A stretch of DNA of 35,776 nucleotides, taken from contig JAGVYN010000013.1 of the NCBI GenBank assembly GCA_018303265.1, forward strand, positions 1 to 35,776. The letters run 5' to 3'. The number at the start of each line of letters is the position of its first letter. Position 1 is the stretch's first letter. The notes below the pieces were generated by a model. It had not been told where the DNA came from and made no database searches. It saw only the letters and a program-made list of their open reading frames with translations. This DNA comes from Candidatus Woesearchaeota archaeon (GTDB lineage: Archaea > Nanobdellota > Nanobdellia > Woesearchaeales > GW2011-AR9). Both the position numbers and the translations under genes were made by a program. Below are positions 26,901-33,646 of this stretch, one piece after another.

Positions 26901-28469
26901 ACTTATAATGGGAAGAGAGAACAAACCATCCCCTGGTTTTCGTTCTTTTATCCCATTGAATGAAAGCTGGATTGGTTCATTAGGATCGCGGCAATCTGCC
27001 CAGCTCCAACGGTTTCCTTCTTTGTAGCAATAAAATCTGTTAGCATTCGTGATATCATCTGGAAAAATTAAACCCGTGGAAATTTCTTTCGTTCCTTCTT
27101 CATTCTTACATTCCACCCACTGCTGGCCGTTGGCAACAATGTCATATGCTTCTTGCTCTGGTTTTTTTATGGTGAAGATATGGAACTTGGCATCTCCGTC
27201 ACTTTTTACCCAGCACCATTCACCAGCGCAGCGGTCGGGAGAACCGTCAGGCTTTTCACTGGGCCAATCTGGAATGTCTCCAACTCGACCAACCAACTCC
27301 GGCTTTTCATTATTCAAACAAATAAAATTACCTGGAAGATTGCCTGCTGTGCCGGAAGCGATGTTTCCGAAGTCAGTCAGTGGATCAGTTTCATTATCAT
27401 CACCGCAGCAATTGTTGTTGCCTGTGTTGGAGTTTATCCACGAAAATGATTTATCAAATAAATTTTGATCAGCATTAACACAGGTTTCCTCATTTTCATC
27501 CGGATCATCAATGCTGATGCCATCGCAATTGTTATCAATCCCATCACCGGCGAATTCTTTCACTCTGGGGTTGATGCAAATAGCACATTGCGAATGTTCA
27601 GGATAGTCGCAATCTTCAGGCCCTTCTACATCTTTACAAAAAGAAGGATCAACGGAGGGATCATCTTTGCAATCAACAGCTTCCAGAAAGAAATCACGAT
27701 CACGATCAACACCCGCTGGTTTCCAGAGAGGGATGTCAAATTCATCAAGAGTGCAGTTGTACATCTGGCCATTGGCCCAGGTGATGGTGTTTAATGAGCC
27801 GCTTTTTCCATCCTCGCCATCCACACCTGCTTCACATTTATGCCAGAATTTGTCATAGGCGCAGATGTGAGGGTAATCTGTCTTAAACAAAGAGTAAGTG
27901 AAAGATAAAAATGCGTCACCTCCAGCTTCATCACATTGGAAAAGAATGTTAGAAATCTCGCTAGTATGATCTAAGAGTTTTCGTTCAGAATTAAAAATAA
28001 CCCCCTCTTTTACTATGCCAGCTGCACCATCACTAGTATCGCTGGTATCCCGCTCTTCAATCAAAACCCAACATCCACTTCCTTCAGTTATCTGGTCCTG
28101 GGGCGGTTTAACTAATTTCGAACCAAAATTACATTCTTTTATATTTGATTTCCCTTCATTTAATGTAATAAGTCCTCGATGCCCTTTGCCTTCGTCTATA
28201 ACATCCATAGAAGTATAATCATAAAGTCCGGATGTGGCTAAATCAGTGTCTTTAAAACAATCCAACACATCAGAACCATAATCACATCCGCCATGCGCAG
28301 CAGGAGCTTCCACACTTTTTCCTAAAGCGGCGAATTTGTCTGTATTAGCAACCAAGCCTTGTGAAATACTTGGTTCTGGTTCTCCGCCTTCTTCTTGAGA
28401 AAAAGAAATTAATGCGAAGAGTGAAAAACAGACTACAATGAGTAAAAACATCCCTCTTTTTGTGTTCAT
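23970..28469 (-). CDS. Giant (1499 aa) secreted Cys-rich protein with MopE-like metal-binding motif
   Basis: Signal peptide MNTKRGMFLLIVVCFSLFALISFSQ; DRDRDFFLEAVDCKDDP...EFAGDGIDNNCDGISIDDPDENEETC; CCGDD/CCGND motifs; no obvious C-terminal TM. Confidence 0.88.
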   Translation of the reverse strand: MNTKRGMFLLIVVCFSLFALISFSQEEGGEPEPSISQGLVANTDKFAALGKSVEAPAAHGGCDYGSDVLDCFKDTDLATSGLYDYTSMDVIDEGKGHRGLITLNEGKSNIKECNFGSKLVKPPQDQITEGSGCWVLIEERDTSDTSDGAAGIVKEGVIFNSERKLLDHTSEISNILFQCDEAGGDAFLSFTYSLFKTDYPHICAYDKFWHKCEAGVDGEDGKSGSLNTITWANGQMYNCTLDEFDIPLWKPAGVDRDRDFFLEAVDCKDDPSVDPSFCKDVEGPEDCDYPEHSQCAICINPRVKEFAGDGIDNNCDGISIDDPDENEETCVNADQNLFDKSFSWINSNTGNNNCCGDDNETDPLTDFGNIASGTAGNLPGNFICLNNEKPELVGRVGDIPDWPSEKPDGSPDRCAGEWCWVKSDGDAKFHIFTIKKPEQEAYDIVANGQQWVECKNEEGTKEISTGLIFPDDITNANRFYCYKEGNRWSWADCRDPNEPIQLSFNGIKERKPGDGLFSLPIISAMPANKVLIDLDKVYSDYYEDSPTDFIGETYLEFYVRFTHLEEDVPTNVRLSIFGPKQDDGKNVVYFDDSVLGYAANNPVLEENRWIHVKVPISEMVNVKFMRIDASPEKNEIEVRNAYLTSGEKPQICSGEYSSDEGKSSWLTDLDYWQKGDKISGEKLCNALYDPFFKDDPAYQGIAWLGDEEVVAPARRCCGNDDKEYYADDSRDNYGCWNSQPIAPGETTMNVKFSVNSQGKTWEPEYSCSGNVECVYPLPGEPFYTVTNPNPDLYELYFVTNEGEIPVGSSNTYDKDANVKVKKAAQQVIFVNEEDAEGNVDQGFYGCQAASFLEGINKINPENNLPYCSVKGGAFCSYSVDHEINKERFTTINSWSAEEITKVGYAVGEIDTSDLTTFFSNLPFPLKDQSVAAGERNYSTFAFPGQNFLPNAEFRLDGKILPHWDILAADGIAVQNEKEKIVQNKVTLNNGEILRSERIAIGKNTNVSFSHNGSCSDIQITLVDKDGNRNIASPPEFSTADASYLVVEFKGTSNSCTIFQPLLQYVDNQGKSPYHYKSQPSLTGFDARSGAACCSQNSCWNGYACVEDMSASALVEHLPDDRNYRCVQGIWKYQPLKQDWNREKSGFCNSEDQCFVLSTESASVDAATADFYQGEYPSCINSGEYVFDNYCQAGNWTSRTKFVAEELVNVAGDDDFVLYCTSLREAELETAGKENYLEGIKQVAAAGKVGLAETLGSPGGQEVTTVCFDALLDKEGARLVPEKENTCVNNFCVLQHKGKTSFATTLNRDITDPDSFFLALGIPQGKIKVLCPPSGENEFVKCDVTGTAVKGDLWYSQKLNAVIYGKEGFSLEPGLVEKVWEKIKNLFGVESELSQESIFVAEVQNFRDVYLLKKDEKFIRAVREVFSPQKQTLIAEYENFETPVCEYVTHVNLPEDLELLEEAAGQQQLSCIQQEAIQHVEAISNLDLLWPQLTGKVRVS

Positions 28470-28498
28470 GGTATTATAGAATAAAACAATCCTTTTTT

Positions 28499-28508
28499 AT
28501 TTATAAAT
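28499..28508 (-). promoter_or_regulatory. TATA box of the 1499-aa gene
   Basis: ATTTATAAAT about 30-39 nt upstream of the ATG at 28469. Confidence 0.5.
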
Positions 28509-28538
28509 ATTCCGAACACTAAAGAGAAAAAAGTAGTT

Positions 28539-29621
28539 TTACTCCCACTGCAAGAGAAGGGGATAGACTTTATTGGTGCAATGAACCTTGTCAGTGGAGA
28601 AAGTTTTCACACACAGACCTTCTTCAGTGGATAGAAACGCAATCTTTGAATCATCCGGAGAAGGAGCAAAAGGAATGGATACTCCTTGCGCGATGAGAGA
28701 ATAATAGCCGTTGAGAGAAATGCTGTTCAATGTTTTATTTGAACCATCAAAATAGAGAGCATTTCCTTTTGGGGACCAGTGGACGAAATTTATGGGCTTC
28801 GCAACTTGATTTTCAGTGACAGCACTTGTTTCTTTAGTGTCCATATCATAGACTACGGCTTCTCTTTTCCCACCGCAGTCTTGAATGAAGGCGACAAGAT
28901 CCTCGTGCACCGCAGGCTGATATTCATCACAACCAGGATCAAAACTCGTTGGAAGAAGGCGCTGTAATTGTGAACCGTCTTGCTGTATTGAAAGAATCTT
29001 GAAATTACCATTATCTTCAGAAGTGCAATAGGATTGGCCACCGCAGGTTCCTGAAAAAAGAATCGTGGAAGAACCGTGCCATGTAGGAATGAATTGAATA
29101 CCATAAGGCTCCTCGGAGGCTCCCTTTGGCAAAAGTAATTGAGGCGTGGAACCATAAACATAGAGTTTGTCATTAAATGTTACAACAGCAATTTTTCCAC
29201 TGCCAGCAACGGAGAACCACCCTATTTGGGAGATATCTTTTTGATTAAGAATTATTTCATCAAGCCCCGAATTAAGAGAAAACTTGTTAATAGTATTAGT
29301 GTTATCGCCAAAGTCATGTTTAAGGTAATGCCAGTTTCCACAACCCAAATCATCTACTACACCATTACACGTATTATCCACACCATCGCATAAGTCAAAC
29401 TCTTCCGGCTGGCATGTTGGCTCAGGGGTTGAGGGTTGGGAAGAGGATGATTCCTTTTGTGGAGGATTTTGACATTCTCCTTTAACGCAAATACGGTCTC
29501 CTTTACAATCATAATCTGCGGTGCAGTAAGGGGAAGATGTGCTTCCAGAATCACACGAAGGAAAACTTACGGCAAGAGCTGCACCCAATGCTAATTTCCT
29601 AACCAGATCAGTAAGTGTCAT
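28539..29621 (-). CDS. Secreted/lipoprotein-like protein with MopE-like motif and TolB/WD40-like beta-propeller
   Basis: Hydrophobic leader ALGAALAVSFPSC; CDGVDNTCNGVVDDLGC; propeller-like WSPKGNALYFDGS and PSPDDSKIAFLSTEEG. Confidence 0.75.
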   Translation of the reverse strand: MTLTDLVRKLALGAALAVSFPSCDSGSTSSPYCTADYDCKGDRICVKGECQNPPQKESSSSQPSTPEPTCQPEEFDLCDGVDNTCNGVVDDLGCGNWHYLKHDFGDNTNTINKFSLNSGLDEIILNQKDISQIGWFSVAGSGKIAVVTFNDKLYVYGSTPQLLLPKGASEEPYGIQFIPTWHGSSTILFSGTCGGQSYCTSEDNGNFKILSIQQDGSQLQRLLPTSFDPGCDEYQPAVHEDLVAFIQDCGGKREAVVYDMDTKETSAVTENQVAKPINFVHWSPKGNALYFDGSNKTLNSISLNGYYSLIAQGVSIPFAPSPDDSKIAFLSTEEGLCVKTFSTDKVHCTNKVYPLLLQWE

Positions 29622-29646
29622 TTTTACTACTAAAAAGGGAAATGAT

Positions 29647-29656
29647 TATATTTAAA
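29647..29656 (-). promoter_or_regulatory. TATA box of the 360-aa gene
   Basis: TTTAAATATA on the minus strand, 26-35 nt upstream of the ATG at 29621. Confidence 0.5.
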
Positions 29657-29658
29657 TG

Positions 29659-29988
29659 TTATGATTGTTTTTGAATTTCTAAACACCCTTTACCAGCACC
29701 ACCTAACACATTCCAGAAAGATAACAAATCTCGGGCCGATCTCATTTCCATTTGTTCCATGGAAAAATTGCTGAAAAACACTTTCACCTTATACTTCTTA
29801 CACAGTTTGATGTTAAACATCATGCGGGCAAGTAGTTTTGATCTCTGCGGAGAGTTTAAGATGTCAGAGAACGAAAAAGCAATGATTTTGTCTTTCTCTG
29901 CTGCAATTTTGCAAAGAATTTGATCCAATCCTCCCCGAACAAAATGAGTGCTCTCCTTAGGATGAATATGTTCTATGCCCAAAACCAT
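29659..29988 (-). CDS. RNase P protein component p30 (Rpp30), C-terminal part
   Basis: GGLDQILCKIAAEKDKIIAFSFSDILNSPQRSKLLARMMFNIKLCKKYKVKVFFSNFSMEQMEMRSARDLLSFWNVLGG; strong Rpp30 pattern, lacking the N-terminal part. Confidence 0.85.
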   Translation of the reverse strand: MVLGIEHIHPKESTHFVRGGLDQILCKIAAEKDKIIAFSFSDILNSPQRSKLLARMMFNIKLCKKYKVKVFFSNFSMEQMEMRSARDLLSFWNVLGGAGKGCLEIQKQS

Positions 29989-30000
29989 GCTTATTGGTGT

Positions 30001-30174
30001 TTATGTAAGAAGTTTTTTGGAAACAGCACGATTTGTTTTTAATAAAAGTTCTTTTTTGGTCTTGGCTTCAATGATGACCGCATCCGTTTCCAGAAACAAT
30101 GTTCTGGAAAATCCCAGCTTTGCACTCAGTTCCTCGAATTCTTGATTTTTTGGAAGTAATATAAGATTGTCCAT
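30001..30174 (-). CDS. RNase P p30 (Rpp30), N-terminal part, ending in an in-frame TAA
   Basis: Hand-translated MDNLILLPKNQEFEELSAKLGFSRTLFLETDAVIIEAKTKKELLLKTNRAVSKKLLT*; same frame as 29659-29988. TATA-like ATATATAAAG about 22-31 nt upstream. Confidence 0.7.
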   Translation of the reverse strand: MDNLILLPKNQEFEELSAKLGFSRTLFLETDAVIIEAKTKKELLLKTNRAVSKKLLT

Positions 30175-30287
30175 CTTTTCTTAAATGGAATACTGCTTTA
30201 TATATTTTCAGGAAATATTTATAAAAAAGGAATCAAAAATTACATTACGCTAAACCGGGCCTTACTTAGAGACTTGGGGAGGAAATG

Positions 30288-30491
30288 ATGGAACTGAGAA
30301 TTATTAACGAACGAGATCAGACTACACAAGATATTGCCTTTGCAGGAAAAACAGTTTTTGAACTTCTTACTTCGCTGAATATTAATCCGGAAACAGTGCT
30401 TGTAGTACGAAACAAAGAAGTAATAACAGAAGACGAAGCAGTAAGAGACCAAGACGTTCTGGAAATTCTGAGCGTTATTTCTGGAGGATAG
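30288..30491 (+). CDS. Ubiquitin-like sulfur carrier (MoaD/ThiS/SAMP/TtuB-like) ending in Gly-Gly
   Basis: MELRIINERDQTTQDIAFAGKTVFELLTSLNINPETVLVVRNKEVITEDEAVRDQDVLEILSVISGG*. ATG 30288 preferred over 30285 given the GGGGAGG spacing. Confidence 0.9.
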   Translation: MELRIINERDQTTQDIAFAGKTVFELLTSLNINPETVLVVRNKEVITEDEAVRDQDVLEILSVISGG

Positions 30492-30494
30492 GTT

Positions 30495-31427
30495 ATGCAA
30501 TGCGGCAAATGCGATCTTAAAGCAGTCATGGAGCTCCAGCACGGTGCTCTCTGTAAAAGCCATTTCATCTCTTATTTTGAAGATAAAGTATTCAGGACAA
30601 TCAACCGCTATCAGCTTATCCAGAGAAAGGACAGAATTTGTGTGGCAACATCAGGTGGTAAGGATTCGTTGACGGTTCTCTATCTTACCAAAAAATATTG
30701 TGAGAAATACCAAATCCCCACTAATAATTTATTTGCCCTTGTGATTGATGAAGGCATTGCTGAATATAGAGAAAAAACGGTGATTGATTTAGAACTGTTT
30801 TGTCGTAAACACAACATCCCTCTGAAAATAGCATATTTCAAGGAAGAATTGGGAAAGACTCTTGACGACGCATATCCTATCATCAATCAAGGAACAAGTA
30901 AAAAACCATGCAATGTCTGCGGCGTGTGGCGCCGGTATTTGTTAAACAAACACGCCAAAAAAATAGGGGCAACGAAAGTTGTGACCGGCCATAACCTCGA
31001 TGATGAAGCGCAGGCGATTATCATGAACCTCTTTAAAGCAAATGTGGACCTCGCCGGAAGATTGGGCCCTCTCTCTGGAGGAAGTGAGCATGATCTGTTT
31101 GTGCAGCGTGTAAAGCCCCTTTATCTATGCGGCGAGAAAGAAGTGAGGTTATACACAGTATTAAAAGGCTTCCAGGTTCAATTTGCGGAATGCCCGTATT
31201 CCAAAGAAGGGTACAGGCATCACATCCAGGAAATGCTTAATGAATTTGAGCACAAATATAAAGGAACAAAGCAGGGGATCATAAAATCATTTCTCGCAAT
31301 GCTGCCCCGCCTGCAGGAAAAAGAGGAGAAGCAACAGATAACACCCTGCAGAAAGTGCCATGAGGCGGCAAATAATGACATCTGCAATGCCTGCCAGATG
31401 AAGGAGGTTCTGGAAATTGCCCGATGA
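30495..31427 (+). CDS. TtuA/NcsA-family tRNA 2-thiolation enzyme (PP-loop ATPase)
   Basis: N-terminal CGKC zinc motif, PP-loop ATSGGKDSLTVLY, KPCNVCGVWRR, TGHNLDDEAQ, AECPYSKEGYR, C-terminal CRKCHEAANNDICNAC. Confidence 0.95.
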   Translation: MQCGKCDLKAVMELQHGALCKSHFISYFEDKVFRTINRYQLIQRKDRICVATSGGKDSLTVLYLTKKYCEKYQIPTNNLFALVIDEGIAEYREKTVIDLELFCRKHNIPLKIAYFKEELGKTLDDAYPIINQGTSKKPCNVCGVWRRYLLNKHAKKIGATKVVTGHNLDDEAQAIIMNLFKANVDLAGRLGPLSGGSEHDLFVQRVKPLYLCGEKEVRLYTVLKGFQVQFAECPYSKEGYRHHIQEMLNEFEHKYKGTKQGIIKSFLAMLPRLQEKEEKQQITPCRKCHEAANNDICNACQMKEVLEIAR

Positions 31428-32379
31428 AAGATATTCCCGGCAAATACTGCTGCAGGAGATAGGGACAGAAGGGCAGGAAAAGCTGCGGCAGAACAACGTG
31501 GCCATCGTCGGAGTTGGGGCTCTGGGCACCGCCGCTGCGGAACTGCTGGTACGGGCTGGAGTAGAGAAGATAATCCTTATTGATAGAGATGTTGTAGAGA
31601 GAAGCAACTTGCAGCGGCAACTCCTGTTCACAGAGGAAGATGTGGGGAGGAGCAAGGCTGTTGTCGCCAAAGAAAAATTACACAAAATAAACAGCAATGC
31701 GGCAATTCACGCAGAAGCGATCCATCTTAACAGCGAGAATGTTCAGCTCTTGCAAAATGCCGATCTCATTTTGGATTGCACGGATAACATCCAGACGCGG
31801 TTGCTTGTAAATGATTATTGTAAAAAGAACAAAAAAAGATGGATCTATGCGGCCGCAATTAAAACCTCCGGGTATGTCATGCCTATCCTTCCGGAGGGAC
31901 CTTGCCTGCAATGTTTTATGCACGAAAGCGGCGTTGACACCTGTGATACGGTTGGTGTTTTAAATACGATTACTTCTTCTATTGCCGGTATGCAGGTGAC
32001 GCTGGCGCTGAAAATGATGGTGAAAGAGAATGTTGAACCTTCATTGTTTTATTATGATATCTGGCAGGGAGCAAGTAAAAGAATAACAGTGAAAAAAAAT
32101 AAGAAATGCCAGGCCTGCCAAGGGAATTTTACCTACTTAGAAAAAAAAGAGAATGTAAAAGTTATTCCTTTTTGTTCTTCGGGACGATACCAAATACAAG
32201 GAAAACCACGGAATGTGCAGGAAATGAAAAAAAAGTGGCAGAGATTAGGGAAAGTTGTCGATGACGGCATCACTCTTCAATTTAAAGATATTCTTCTGTT
32301 CCGGGATGGCCGGGCGCTGATTAAAGCAAAATCTGAACATGAAGCGCTCGCTACGTATTCAAAATTTGTTGGAAATTGA
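31417..32379 (+). CDS. E1-like adenylyltransferase (ThiF/MoeB/UbaA family)
   Basis: RYSRQILLQEIGTEGQEKL, VGVGALGTAAAELLVRAGV, DRDVVERSNLQRQLLF, CxxC pairs (CLQC, CQAC), TCDTVGVLNTI. TTG start with AAGGAGGT at 31401-31408; overlaps the upstream gene by 11 nt. Confidence 0.95.
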   Translation: MPDERYSRQILLQEIGTEGQEKLRQNNVAIVGVGALGTAAAELLVRAGVEKIILIDRDVVERSNLQRQLLFTEEDVGRSKAVVAKEKLHKINSNAAIHAEAIHLNSENVQLLQNADLILDCTDNIQTRLLVNDYCKKNKKRWIYAAAIKTSGYVMPILPEGPCLQCFMHESGVDTCDTVGVLNTITSSIAGMQVTLALKMMVKENVEPSLFYYDIWQGASKRITVKKNKKCQACQGNFTYLEKKENVKVIPFCSSGRYQIQGKPRNVQEMKKKWQRLGKVVDDGITLQFKDILLFRDGRALIKAKSEHEALATYSKFVGN

Positions 32380-32400
32380 CAGGGCCTCCCTTCTTTTTTT

Positions 32401-32639
32401 CTATTTTTTAAGATTTGTTTGTCCGCCGTGAATCGTCCTGATGCGAATATGCTTTTCTTCAACGATGATTAACGAGTTTTCAACCTGTGCTAAAGAAATG
32501 CTTTTAAGCAGATATTCAACAGTTCTTTATCTTTAATGCCTGAAATTTTTTCTGAAAAAACACTGCTGATAGAATGATGGCGGTTTTTTAACAACCTTCC
32601 CAGCTGCAAAGGAACGTTTTCATCAAGTTTAAAGTGCAT
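32401..32639 (-). pseudogene. Decayed DUF5615-like (PIN-like) toxin
   Basis: MHFKLDENVPLQLGRLLKNRHHSISSVFSEKISGIKDKELLNICLKAFL* (hand-translated), then in another frame SISLAQVENSLIIVEEKHIRIR...; the expected middle segment is missing. Confidence 0.65.
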
Positions 32640-32640
32640 C

Positions 32641-32895
<255 letters not shown>

Positions 32896-32985
32896 TCATT
32901 TTAAATAAGTTGTTGTAAGATTTCGTGATTTGTTCCTGGGGGGGGGTGAGAAAGTATTAAATATTCTTTTTTGAATGAAAAACGG

Positions 32986-33573
32986 ATGAGGTTCAAACAG
33001 CTCTCGTTCGTGGTCTTGCTTATTCTGGCGGCGCTACTGGTTGTGGGTTGTACGCAGTATGTTTCTGACGTGCCGCCGGAGCTTCGGCCGACCGCCCTCG
33101 CCGGGCAGGCTACATACTACGACCAGACCAAAGTGGAGGCGTGCAAGAAAGATCCATCCTGCTGGACGAAGTTCTTGAGTTGTTACAAGCCAAAGTGCGT
33201 TGACATCAAAGCTACCGGCACGCCCGCGGAATGGGGCGAGTGTGTGAACGGGTGTCTGCCTAGTGGATCAGGCGAATCAAAGCTGGACTGCAAGCAGTTT
33301 GGCAACCCTACTCTCTCATCAACAATGAACGGCGATTCATTCTGTACCAATCAGGGTTATGATGCTTGCATAGATGGAACCTTCATCGCCCGCATACAAT
33401 ATAACGACGGTCACTATAGCTTGTTCACGATGCCATTCTTCTGTGAATACCCGTCAGTTTTCTTTGGACCGGATCTTGTCCATGAAAATCTACCAGTTAC
33501 AAAAAACATGCCCGATACAAACTACACGATCAATGATCCAGACCTGGTAGTGACCTGTTGCAAAATTTATTGA
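32986..33573 (+). CDS. Lipoprotein, Cys-rich, unknown function
   Basis: MRFKQLSFVVLLILAALLVVGCTQ lipobox-like; many Cys. TTG at 32971 also possible; TATA-like TATTAAATAT at 32955-32964. Confidence 0.7.
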   Translation: MRFKQLSFVVLLILAALLVVGCTQYVSDVPPELRPTALAGQATYYDQTKVEACKKDPSCWTKFLSCYKPKCVDIKATGTPAEWGECVNGCLPSGSGESKLDCKQFGNPTLSSTMNGDSFCTNQGYDACIDGTFIARIQYNDGHYSLFTMPFFCEYPSVFFGPDLVHENLPVTKNMPDTNYTINDPDLVVTCCKIY

Positions 33574-33604
33574 CAACGGTGGAACAGCGACTAGCCGTAA
33601 TAAT

Positions 33605-33633
33605 CTAGCAAGCATCGAAATGACGTTTGCTAG
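33605..33633. terminator. Hairpin between convergent genes (possible bidirectional terminator)
   Basis: CTAGCAAGC / GTTTGCTAG stem (one G-T pair), 11-nt loop, in the 33574-33646 convergent intergenic gap. Confidence 0.4.
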
Positions 33634-33646
33634 AAGCCAGCACAGA

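Noticed and set aside
4086-29621. Calling the cluster a canonical archaellum or type IV pilus operon
   Set aside because: No FlaI/PilB ATPase, FlaJ/PilC platform protein or prepilin peptidase in the window; only the N-terminal signals are pilin-like.
29659-30174. Stop-codon reassignment or pyrrolysine/selenocysteine insertion at the Rpp30 stop
   Set aside because: The codon is TAA, and TAA is used as a normal terminator by other genes here (for example 10665-10784).
30240-30563. Minus-strand ORF over the carrier/TtuA start
   Set aside because: Overlaps a well-supported operon on the other strand.
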